Source of the DNA: JBBSGD01 sp038254435
GTDB taxonomy: Bacteria > Actinomycetota > CADDZG01 > WHSQ01
Direction: 5' to 3'
DNA: 44,208 nt
Assembly: GCA_038254435.1 (NCBI GenBank)
Contig: JBBSGD010000014.1
Location: 1-44,208, forward strand
Of this stretch, positions 1-7,188 are shown in pieces. Numbering within the stretch: position 1 is the first letter of the stretch; every line of letters begins with the position of its first letter. The notes beneath the pieces are model-generated. The model saw only the letters and a program-made list of their open reading frames with translations, had not been told where the DNA came from and ran no database searches. A program made the position numbers and the translations under genes.

Positions 1-229
1 CTGCGCCTTCAGCTACCCCTCGCGAGATCTCTTCCCGCTCACCAAGCGACAGCACTCTCGGCGAGCGGTGCCTTGCCGCGGGCACGAATCCTCCGTTTGA
101 TGCCACAACGCCGTGAATCGAGCCCGGCTGTTTGCTGAGCGTTCTGCCGATATCGCTGAGCGATTCCCCAGCCTTCCAGCGTGCCCACAGCTCTCTCTTC
201 TGCTGTGCCGTCAACCCCGGCCGCCCCAT
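1..229 (-). CDS. IS30-family transposase, N-terminal part (cut by window edge)
   Basis: The minus strand reads open from an ATG at 229 to the window edge, giving about 76 residues that begin MGRPGLTAQQKRELWARWK. This is the N-terminal helix-turn-helix region of IS30-type transposases. Visible family marks are the KAGESLSDIGRTL helix pair, the SIHGVVASNGG loop and the LSLGEREEISRGVAEG segment that leads into the second HTH. IS30 transposases bind the element ends and cut and join with a DDE core; that core lies outside the window, so integrity cannot be judged. The start lies only 17 bp from the left end of the neighbouring insertion sequence, so that element sits directly upstream of this gene. 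Confidence 0.8.
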   Translation of the reverse strand, partial: MGRPGLTAQQKRELWARWKAGESLSDIGRTLSKQPGSIHGVVASNGGFVPAARHRSPRVLSLGEREEISRGVAEGA

Positions 230-245
230 CTGTGCCAACGCCACA

Positions 246-259
246 CCTGAAGGGTGCAC
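246..259 (+). repeat. Left terminal inverted repeat of the insertion sequence
   Basis: CCTGAAGGGTGCAC is an exact reverse complement of 1417-1430. It lies 14 bp outside the transposase stop codon. Confidence 0.75.
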
Positions 260-272
260 AAACTCAGTTCCG

Positions 273-1347
273 TCATGCTGCCGCCTCATAGTATTCGTGC
301 AGCAGCCCGCCAAGGCGATCTCGCCGACAAACCCTTGCGTCAACGGGAAGCGTTGTCTTCTCGAACTCTTCCTGCTCCGGTGGTTGAAGTTGCAGCGCAC
401 GGTGAGGTCGCTGTTGGTTGTAATGACGAATGTAGATCTTGAGAACGCGCTCGAGGTGACGCCGGGAGAAGATGAGCAGCCAGTCCAGGCACTCGGTCCT
501 GACGGTTCGGATCCATCGCTCACAGAACGCATTGGCACGAGGTGTTCTGACCGGAGTGCGAACCACTTGGAGCCCCTCGGTTGCGAACACTTCATCGAAA
601 GGGCCGCAGAACTTGGCGTCGCGGTCATGGATGAGAAACCGAAACGGCCCTTCTCGTTCGTCGAAGAGCAAGGTGAAGTTCCTCGCCTGCTGAACCACCC
701 AGGCTCCGTCGGGGTTGGTGGTGCAACCGGCGAGGTGGACGCGCCTTGTGGCGAGCTCGATGAATACCAGCACGTAGATCCGCTTGAGCCACACGGTTTC
801 AAACGGTGAAGAAATCACATGCCACCATGCTCGCAGCCTGCTGGGCAAGGAACTGTCCCCAGGTCGTGGTGCCGCGGCGGGGCGCCGGCCCGAGGCCGCG
901 GCGGGCCAGCAGATTTCTGATCGTCGTGGCCGACACCTTGATCCCGAGCTTTTGAAGTTCGCCCTGGATGCGCCTGTAGCCCCATCTCGGGTTCTCTCTG
1001 GCAAGGCGCAGGATCAGCTCCCGAAGCTCTGCCGGCAGCGGCGGCCTGCCTGGACGTCGGTTGTAGCGAGCCCACTTCGAGCGGACCAGCTCCCGGTCCC
1101 AGCGCAGCAGCGTCTTTGGGGTCACGAGGAAACGCTCCCAACGAGTCCGTGGCAGTCGTCGAGCCGCGGCGGCGAGAAATACCCGATCGGAAAGTCGAAA
1201 GCGGGGCCGTTTGACCTGTCGCCGAAGGACATTCAGTTGATGTCGGAGCACGACGATCTCGAGATCCTAGGCGGCCTCGCGCTGGCCCTCGGGAAGGAGC
1301 AGCCTGAGCAGCACCCGACTCACCAGGTACACGAGCGAGAGAAGCAT
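273..1347 (-). pseudogene. Transposase, integrase-core (rve) type, broken by an amber stop and a +1 frameshift
   Basis: The likely original start is the ATG at 1347, 5 bases behind a strong AAGGAGGG ribosome-binding site. Codon 27 is an in-frame TAG at 1267-1269. The frame then continues through LRHQLNVLRRQVKRPRF, a hallmark of this transposase group, and an HTH region with NPRWGYRRIQGEL. At 799-804 the frame meets GTT TGA, and the rest of the integrase core continues in another frame. Across the break all three catalytic acids are present: D in ACDFFTV, D in IHDRDAKF and E in ANAFCERW. One extra T explains the break. Decay is the simplest reading, although GTT TGA resembles a +1 shift site such as that of RF2. 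Confidence 0.8.
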
Positions 1348-1382
1348 TGCCCTCCTTCGTTCGATTGGCTAATCGAGGAAGA

Positions 1383-2447
1383 CTAAGAGGCCTGCTCGGA
1401 GGGGGGAATCCAGTAAGTGCACCCTTCAGGGGTCTGCACGATCTTGGCCAGGCGTTCGGCGCTGGCGAGGAGGCGCCCGACCCGGATGGTCTGGCGGCCG
1501 AGCGAAACCGTCTTGTTGTGCATCAGCAGGACGTAGATCAGGATCGTGAACACGCTTCCCGGTGAGAGGCGCCCGGATTGCCCGGCCCGGATCGACAGCA
1601 GGAGAATCACGCACGTCGAGCCCGCGAGGATCGCGTGGATGGCCATCGTTGTCCGGCCTTCGAGCCTGGTCAAGGGCGAGTCGGCGGGCCGCGACCTTTT
1701 GGCGCGCGTCAACGCCGCGCTCGGTTTGCCGTGCGCGATGAGCCGATGCAGCTTGTCGACCAGGCGTCCCTCCTTGCGGCGCAGCTTGCGCGTCAAGACA
1801 TTGACGCGGACCATCCCGACGAACGCGACTCCCATGACGGCTACACCGCCGGCGAGGAACACCAGTCCTATGACCGGATCGATGAACATCACGATGGCCG
1901 CGACCCCGAGGAAGAAGACACCGTTGCGAGTCACCCCGATGAGGATCCCCTTGATACCGCTCTTGACCCGGGCACCATCACCCACGATGCGTGAGATCAC
2001 GTCGCCCGGCAGATCGTCCTGAACGCCGGATTCGCGGCGTACGGACACGGCGTGCAGAGCGGCCGAGCGGGCATCGCCGATCATGCCGGCCGCGTAGCGC
2101 GCGAGGAACAGGCGCTGGAGATGCTCGGCCAGGCCCCAGAGGAGGATGATCGCCACGAAGCTGGCGGTGAGCCACACGACGGGATCGCCACCGGCCGGGA
2201 CCAACGTGACGACAGCCGCCCCGCGTCCCCCTCGATGGGCGAAAACGGTCTCCATCACGCCGCGCAGCGGCCAGGGGAAGGCGAGGCGACAGGCGACCAC
2301 GCCGAACGCCCACAGCGATCCACCGATCAGGGAGCGGCGATAGGGCCGGCCGAACGGTGCCAGGACCCGGGCCGCCGACCGCGCTCTGCGCACCATCTGA
2401 CGCGTGGCCGACGGCACGGGATCCGAGGATTGCCTCACGAGTCTCAC
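1383..2447 (-). CDS. ABC exporter transmembrane domain, truncated before the ATPase domain
   Basis: This is the membrane half of a type I ABC exporter of the MsbA type. Several hydrophobic helices are visible, for example around LTASFVAIILLWGLAEHL, GVFFLGVAAIVMFIDPVIGL and MAIHAILAGSTCVILLLS, and the DLPGDVISRIVGD segment is the usual coupling-helix region after TM2. The frame ends just after the last helix and ASAERLAKIVQ, where an ATP-binding domain should begin. The final 18 or so residues are encoded by the insertion sequence. I chose the GTG at 2447, which overlaps the stop of the upstream gene as GTGA; an ATG at 2477 is an alternative. It was probably the exporter of the polymer made by the two genes upstream, and without its ATPase it should not work alone. 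Confidence 0.75.
   Translation of the reverse strand: MRLVRQSSDPVPSATRQMVRRARSAARVLAPFGRPYRRSLIGGSLWAFGVVACRLAFPWPLRGVMETVFAHRGGRGAAVVTLVPAGGDPVVWLTASFVAIILLWGLAEHLQRLFLARYAAGMIGDARSAALHAVSVRRESGVQDDLPGDVISRIVGDGARVKSGIKGILIGVTRNGVFFLGVAAIVMFIDPVIGLVFLAGGVAVMGVAFVGMVRVNVLTRKLRRKEGRLVDKLHRLIAHGKPSAALTRAKRSRPADSPLTRLEGRTTMAIHAILAGSTCVILLLSIRAGQSGRLSPGSVFTILIYVLLMHNKTVSLGRQTIRVGRLLASAERLAKIVQTPEGCTYWIPPSEQAS
1417..1430 (-). repeat. Right terminal inverted repeat of the insertion sequence
   Basis: This is the exact inverted copy of 246-259. It lies inside the reading frame of the ABC exporter and marks the point where that gene stops being native sequence. Confidence 0.75.
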
Positions 2448-3511
2448 GCCGCCAACGCCAGATGGCGCTCCAGCCACCCCAGAGCGCTGGACGTCGCGGT
2501 CCCCGGGTTGAAGAACAAATCGGACGCCAACGCGCGGCGAGCCTGTCCATGACGATCGGGACGGGCGATTCCGTCGGCGACCGCCGCTACCGCTTCCTCG
2601 ACATCGGCGACGACGTCTCCTGCCCGGCGCCCCCAGGTGACGAGGTCCAAGCGTGAGTCCTCGGCCGCCGCGGCCGCAAGCAGCTCAGGTACGTCGACAA
2701 ACACGATCGGGCGATCCAGAAGTGCGTACTCGTTGGCCACCGACGAGGCATCGGTGATCAGCAGGTCGGCCACGAACAGGCTCGGGATCACATCGGGTGA
2801 GCGAACAAGGCGCAGATGCTCATCCTCGAGCGGCGCCAGCCGTGCGAACCAGTCGATGGGCTTCTTGGGATGGTCGTGGGGCTTGACGAGGATGTCGTAC
2901 CGGCCCGTGGCGGCCAGCCCACGCAGAAGGTCCTCGCCCATCGCCTCGAGCGAGTTGTCATGCGCGCCCGTCGGGGCGTAGAGGATCACGGGCCGCGTCC
3001 CGTCGAGTCCGTGTGCACGCAGCTCGGACACGCGGTTCAGCGAGCCATCGAGCAGCCGGTCAGTCTTCGGAAAGCCGACCTCGACGACGCGCGGATCGTC
3101 GTGATCGAAGAGCGCCCGCTGCTGAAAGCCGCGCAGCATGTAAGGCCCGAGGACGAAGTACCGGTCATAGCCCATGTTCTCCTCGCGCATGGAGCGGTTG
3201 CGGAACGACAGCCCGTGGAAGAGCTGGATACGCAGGCCGGCGCTCCGCGGCGCGATCGGCTTGGTGTTGGCGCAGAACAGCACGTCGAAGTCACGCTCGG
3301 CGATCTCCTCGACCTCGAGCACGTGGGCGGCCGGTACTCCGAACGGAGCGTACATCGCCTGAGCGTCGTAATGGGTGGCTTCCTCGGACCTGGTGCGCAG
3401 GCCGCCGGAGAGGAAGACCTCTGTCCCGGGCGAGCGCACGAGCCCCTCGTACAGCGGCTCGAAGCAGGAGAAGTGCACGGGTGCGTAGCCCGTGAACAGG
3501 ACGGCGGTCAT
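2444..3511 (-). CDS. CDP-glycerol glycerophosphotransferase-like enzyme (TagB/TagF family)
   Basis: The 355-residue protein matches the C-terminal catalytic domain of teichoic-acid polymerases and primases, which move polyol phosphate from a CDP-linked donor to a membrane-bound acceptor. Visible family marks are the histidine of IQLFHGLSFRN, the glycine-rich VILYAPTGAHDN strand, the DILVKPHDHPKKP motif and LLITDASSVANEYALLDRP near the end, which contains the conserved TDxSS-E signature. It starts at an ATG that overlaps the stop of the nucleotidyltransferase as ATGA, and its own stop overlaps the exporter start, so the three genes should be translated together. The exact polyol or choline-type substrate cannot be read from sequence. 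Confidence 0.85.
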   Translation of the reverse strand: MTAVLFTGYAPVHFSCFEPLYEGLVRSPGTEVFLSGGLRTRSEEATHYDAQAMYAPFGVPAAHVLEVEEIAERDFDVLFCANTKPIAPRSAGLRIQLFHGLSFRNRSMREENMGYDRYFVLGPYMLRGFQQRALFDHDDPRVVEVGFPKTDRLLDGSLNRVSELRAHGLDGTRPVILYAPTGAHDNSLEAMGEDLLRGLAATGRYDILVKPHDHPKKPIDWFARLAPLEDEHLRLVRSPDVIPSLFVADLLITDASSVANEYALLDRPIVFVDVPELLAAAAAEDSRLDLVTWGRRAGDVVADVEEAVAAVADGIARPDRHGQARRALASDLFFNPGTATSSALGWLERHLALAA

Positions 3512-4308
3512 GCGGGCGAACCTTCGAGGCCGAGGTGGGGGCGCCAGAGCGGGGGACCGGATCGCTTCCTGACGTGCCCGGCGACCTCACCCACCTGCAG
3601 TTCGTCGGCGGCGCGGGCGATTGCCGGCCAGGTAATGGTGCGCGCCCGCTCGAGATCGTCCGGGTAGTCGACTTCGACCCACGGTATCCCGGCGACGTCG
3701 ACGCACTCAAAGTGATGCCGCCAGGTAATCCGGTTGATCGCCGAAGCGACCCACTCGCGGGCGCGACCTGCGCGCACCAACCCTTCCGCCGCGAGGAATG
3801 CCTCAGCCACGACATCGCTTTCCAAGAGCAGCACGCCGACGTTCTCTCCCGCGCACTTCGCGGCCTGCAGATCCTTGCGCATCTCGACCAGGCGCCCGTT
3901 CTCGTGGGCCACCTTCATGTGCTCGGCATCGCCGCCCGAGTCCGAGTCAAACGCAATCGCGCTACGCCCGGCCGACAAGAGCCTGACGAGCATGTCTTGA
4001 TGGAAGAGCACATCGCAGTTGAGCACCAGAACGTCATCTACGACCTCCGGGCCGGCGAGCAGGAACGAGAACAGGCTGTTGGTATCGGCGTAGTCCTCGT
4101 TGTGGACGTACGCGACGCCGGGACCGACAGCCTCGCGAACCCGCTCGTGCTCAAAGCCGACCACCACCACGATCGACTCCACACCGAGCGCCGTCAACGC
4201 GGCGATCTGGTGATCGATCATCGATCGGCCACCGACATCGACGAGGCACTTCGGTTGCCCATTGCCCAGCCGCGAGCCTGAGCCCGCAGCCAGAATCAAC
4301 GCCTGCAT
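3508..4308 (-). CDS. Sugar- or choline-phosphate nucleotidyltransferase (NTP_transferase family)
   Basis: The protein is 266 residues from the ATG at 4308; a longer upstream frame exists but has no family sequence. The N-terminus carries the nucleotidyltransferase signature LILAAGSGSRLG followed by PKCLVDVGG with the catalytic lysine, and the later motifs YADTNSLFSFLLA and LVLNCDVLFH supply the metal-binding aspartate. The TNS-F pattern resembles LicC-type CTP:phosphocholine cytidylyltransferases and related enzymes for small phosphorylated alcohols. It is the first gene of the three-gene operon and probably makes the activated CDP donor for the next enzyme. Which alcohol it activates is inference only. 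Confidence 0.8.
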   Translation of the reverse strand: MQALILAAGSGSRLGNGQPKCLVDVGGRSMIDHQIAALTALGVESIVVVVGFEHERVREAVGPGVAYVHNEDYADTNSLFSFLLAGPEVVDDVLVLNCDVLFHQDMLVRLLSAGRSAIAFDSDSGGDAEHMKVAHENGRLVEMRKDLQAAKCAGENVGVLLLESDVVAEAFLAAEGLVRAGRAREWVASAINRITWRHHFECVDVAGIPWVEVDYPDDLERARTITWPAIARAADELQVGEVAGHVRKRSGPPLWRPHLGLEGSPA

Positions 4309-4875
4309 CAGTGTCGCTCGCTCTCTCGCACGCGACAGTTCACGACGCGCGTCGCGTCGCGTCGCGCGCACTGGTCGGCCGCACCGCCCGCTGAAGGTGG
4401 AATATTCATCAGATGTCCCGTTCTCGACCAAATCCTTAGCCCACTTGAGACACCTTCCGCGGCCAAACATCACGCACGGCGCCGACGCGAGTGGCGCCGG
4501 TCGACTTCGCGGCTGGCAACCAGGGGGTTTTCTAGTCCCGAGTGGGGCTCGACTCGCAGGCCAACGCGCGACCCGCAGGCTCGATCCGCCCGACGGTCGC
4601 TTCATCGCCGTCCCAGCGCTCTCGGCGCCTGAGCCGAGGCTGTTGCGGGTCGCGCCTTGCTGCGGGTTCTGGTCGCAAGATCGACGCAACGAGGCGAAGA
4701 ACATGGCGTTGCCTGGCCTTTCGTACGGGGGACGGATGTGCCTGTGAGCCGTGGTCCGGCCCCGAGCAGCCAGCGCGTCCGCCCGGACGTCCCTCCAGCA
4801 ACGTGATCTGTTCGACCCGCGCCGGAAGCGCGAGCGGACCAGATCTAATGCGAAAGCCAACATACCCAAAAAATT
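4309..4875. other. Gene-free stretch upstream of the glycopolymer operon
   Basis: No credible gene is seen on either strand in these 567 bases. The end next to the operon has a short tandem GCGTC run (about 4347-4368). The promoter of the minus-strand operon should lie here. The far end leads into the truncated recombinase copy, with an unusually A-rich patch near 4868-4876. Confidence 0.5.
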
Positions 4876-5418
4876 ATGGCCCGAACGGGCGAGAGCTGCG
4901 TGTTACATCTGGGCCACAGAAAGCACCAGTTTGCTGACATCTGGGCACTGGCCGAGGCGACTGCCCGAACGTCTGAAATCCCTCACATCACGTTCTCTGA
5001 CCTTGATCTTGAGGCTGGGCGAGTGTGGCTCCACGGGAGCTCCAAGGCGGAGGCACGTTGGGGCTACCCCTCTCAGTGGGGACTTCTTCAGCTCGCCCGC
5101 AGACGGGAGGTCCTGGGAGCAGCACCCAGGAAGGAGTCTCGCCTCGTCTATCGAGGAAAGGGCTCAGAGGCAAGCCGGCAGGCAGCGTCCTGTATCGCCA
5201 TTTCCGAAACCATCGAACGTGCTGGCCTGGCTAAGGAACCCGACATCCGGCCACTGTCGATCGTCGCTTGGGCAGGGCACTGCATCTTCTCCGAGAGCGG
5301 GCGCATCGAGGAGGTCGCTCGCCGAACGGGGATACGCTCCCTCGACCGGGCGGCACGCCTCATCGCGTGGGAGTGGAAGAGGGACGCGGACGAGACAAAG
5401 CTGTCCCTTCGCAAATGA
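4876..5418 (+). pseudogene. Truncated tyrosine-recombinase-like protein (module copy A)
   Basis: From about 4947 the translation matches the C-terminal catalytic half of the protein encoded at 6206-7188, at clearly more than half of residues. Shared blocks include LAEATARTSEIPHI, RWGYPSQWGL, RQAASCIAI, RPLSIVAWAG and RRTGIRSLDRAARLI. The N-terminal core-binding domain is missing and the first 24 or so codons are unrelated, so this is a 5'-deleted copy. As in copy B, the arginine of box I is present (ATARTSE), but the HxxR box is replaced by RPLSI and no tyrosine stands at the nucleophile position (AARLI). Its stop overlaps the next start as ATGA, so the two-gene arrangement of the module is kept. 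Confidence 0.6.
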
Positions 5419-5651
5419 CCCACCGTTCCAAGGGTGTCGCAAAGCTTCAGCGAGTGGAGGCGATTCTCGAGAATCCCGAGATCTACCGGCTGGCGGAGCT
5501 GATCCCGTACCCGGAGCGACACGACATGATCGACGAGGCCCTTGCCAGCCAGTACGGGTTCGATGAAGAAGAACTGGATTATCTAATCAACCACGACATC
5601 AAGTACCGGTTGGGTGCCCGCCATGATCCAGACAAGGTGAGGGCACCCTAG
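5415..5651 (+). CDS. Small protein sharing its N-terminus with the module transposase; C-terminal half differs
   Basis: The 78-residue product begins MTHRSKGVAKLQRVEAILEN and stays close to the start of the transposase at 7188 through about residue 33 (PEIYRLAELIP). It then departs: copy B continues into a DDE-transposase body, while this gene carries IDEALASQYGFDEEELDYL and NHDIKYRLG. That tail resembles the short C-terminal ends I know from some type II restriction-methylation enzymes, which end in a YGF-EEELD-IN-DIKYR pattern. That likeness is from memory and unproven. The gene starts at an ATG overlapping the stop of the truncated recombinase. It could be a junction of two broken genes or a true small companion protein. 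Confidence 0.5.
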   Translation: MTHRSKGVAKLQRVEAILENPEIYRLAELIPYPERHDMIDEALASQYGFDEEELDYLINHDIKYRLGARHDPDKVRAP

Positions 5652-5868
5652 CCATCCGTTGAAGTAGCACTCGGAGCCCATCCTTCGAGTTGGTTAAGTA
5701 TCGCGGTCGCGCAACTCGTGACGCGTGCGTTGGACGAACTCAGGTACTCACGTCGCCGATTTCCTAGGTATTCCGGCAACGGGGCGCTCCTTCAGCATCC
5801 CGGGGATAGTGAGGGGTGCATAAATGCGGTTCACGCCGCACTCTCCTGTATCTGTATCTGACTGCCCG

Positions 5869-6075
5869 TCACAAGCGGCCGGTCGCTTTGGCCCACTTCT
5901 CAATCTCTTGGCGCAGCCACAGCCTCGGCCGGCCCCGGCCCAGATCAACGACCGGCCGAGGCATGTCCTGGTACCGACGAAGGTAAGTGGTGACGCTGGC
6001 TACGTGACTCAGACCGAGCATGTCGGCGATCCCACGCGAGTCAATCAAGTCCGTTGTGTTAACTCTCGGGACCAT
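5869..6075 (-). CDS. AlpA/excisionase-like small DNA-binding protein
   Basis: The 68-residue protein has the layout of MerR/AlpA-type helix-turn-helix proteins that act as excisionases or element regulators. DLIDSRGIADMLGLSHVAS is the HTH, followed by YLRRYQDMPRPVVDLGRGRP as the wing, and a closing WLRQEIEKWAKATGR helix. It is transcribed away from the recombinase-like gene, and the 130 bp between them carry a palindrome and a strong hairpin. It therefore probably controls or assists the mobile module. The ATG at 6075 gives the family's usual length. Confidence 0.65.
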   Translation of the reverse strand: MVPRVNTTDLIDSRGIADMLGLSHVASVTTYLRRYQDMPRPVVDLGRGRPRLWLRQEIEKWAKATGRL

Positions 6076-6093
6076 TCATTCAGTCTAATTCAT

Positions 6094-6135
6094 TTGACAC
6101 GAGTCCGTGGGGGCTGTTAGTCTTATAGATAAGAC
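6094..6135 (+). promoter_or_regulatory. Candidate promoter with overlapping palindromic operator
   Basis: TTGACA at 6094-6099 is followed, 18 bases on, by TAGTCT (6118-6123). The second box overlaps the left arm of a perfect palindrome, GTCTTA-TAGA-TAAGAC (6120-6135). This layout suits a promoter for the recombinase-like gene repressed by a dimeric protein, perhaps the divergent AlpA-like product. The match is by eye. Confidence 0.4.
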
Positions 6136-6138
6136 AGC

Positions 6139-6180
6139 GACAGATGGCCCCGGCGGTGCGGAAACACCCCGGGGCCTGTC
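6139..6180 (+). promoter_or_regulatory. Strong RNA hairpin in the leader of the recombinase-like gene
   Basis: GGCCCCGG (6146-6153) pairs perfectly with CCGGGGCC (6169-6176), and outside them GACAG pairs with CTGTC after a 2-base bulge. The hairpin ends 25 bases before the first possible start codon and has no U-run, so it may be an attenuator or an mRNA-protecting or start-masking structure rather than a simple terminator. Confidence 0.5.
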
Positions 6181-6205
6181 CGAGACCTAACGAGGAGGTC
6201 CCGAC

Positions 6206-7188
6206 GTGGACAGCTTATGGCCGCCTGCAAGGCGGACGCTGAATCTTCCGCCGCTCCTCACAAGCTCAGGTGGGGAGGATCCGGACATGACTCCCTCTGA
6301 GTTGCTGGCGATCGTCTTGAAGGCACTCAATCAGTCAGCCCTAGCTGGTCAGAGTGTGCCCCGGATGACCGAGACCATGACCCGATTTACTGCCTACGTC
6401 GAGAAGGGCCATCGGATTCCGTCGGTGGCACAGATCGACGAAAGGCACGTCAAAGGCTTCGTTCTTGCCTCCGTGCCCGGCGGCTCGGACCGGAGACCCC
6501 CGGCGATCGCGACCATGCACCTTCGCCGTTCCGGGCTGCGTCTCTATTTCCGCATCGCCCGCCAGGAAGGCGTCCTAACGACGGACCCAACGATCGATCT
6601 CTACCTCCCACCCCGCTCCAACCTGTCCATGCGGCCCCTGACCCCCGATGAGATCGCCCTGTGCCGGAGCCACTCGCTCAAGACGCTTACGGCGACGCGC
6701 CATCCCGCCGCACTCGCGCTCGCTGAGGCAACGGCCCGCACTTCTGAGATTCCCCACATCGTCGTCTCGGACGTCGATCTCGAAGGTGGCCGGGTGTGGC
6801 TCCACGGGAGCCCCAAAACCGAGGCGCGCTGGGGCTATCCGTCTCAGTGGGGACTTCACCAGCTCGCACGGCGCGTTGGGGCCCTGAAGGTGGGGATTGG
6901 CGACGATCCTCGCCTCGTCTATCGGGGAGCGGCTCGGAGCAAAGCCGGCAGGCGGCCTCGTGTATCGCCATCACTCAGACACTCGAGCGGGCCGGCCTCG
7001 CCCAAGAGCCCGACGTCCGTCCGCTATCGATAGTCGCTTGGGCGGGGCGCTGCATCTATTCCGAGACCGGACGGATCGAGGAGGTTGCTCGACGCACGGG
7101 GATGCGCAGCCTCGACCGTGCAGCGCGCCTCATCGGCTTGCAATGGATGAACCACCACAAGGAGGAGAACAAAGGACCCCTCTCCTGA
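6206..7188 (+). pseudogene. Tyrosine-recombinase-like protein lacking catalytic residues, one frameshift (module copy B)
   Basis: The N-terminal part has a SAM-like core-binding domain (MTRFTAYVEKGHRIPSVAQI through LRRSGLRLYFRIARQEG), and the rest follows a phage-integrase catalytic fold. Box I arginine is seen in ATARTSEIPHI and a possible lysine in GSPKTEARWGYPS. Where HxxR, the second His/Trp and the tyrosine should stand, the protein has RPLSIVAWAG, RRTGMRSLDRA and AARLIGLQW, so it should not cut DNA as a tyrosine recombinase. One base is missing near 6925-6935 compared with copy A, so the frame breaks there. The start is GTG 6206 (GAGGAGG 7 bases before it) or ATG 6287 (GGAGG). The stop overlaps the next gene as TGATG. 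Confidence 0.65.

Larger units (their letters stand above)
246..1430 (-). mobile_element. Insertion sequence with rve-type transposase, about 1.2 kb, inserted in an ABC exporter gene
   Basis: The element is bounded by perfect 14-bp inverted repeats (CCTGAAGGGTGCAC at 246-259 and its reverse complement at 1417-1430). The next bases also partly match, so the repeats may be about 19 bp with mismatches. It holds one transposase reading frame on the minus strand, now broken by a stop and a frameshift. Its right end lies inside the coding sequence of an ABC exporter membrane domain, whose last residues come from the element. I see no clear target-site duplication next to the repeats. The family is not certain; the transposase has an integrase core of the IS3/IS481 type. 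Confidence 0.75.

Noticed and set aside
4309..4869. N-terminal extension of the nucleotidyltransferase frame up to 4869
   Set aside because: The extension is Arg-rich without family sequence; the LILAAG motif begins right after ATG 4308, the normal start for this family.
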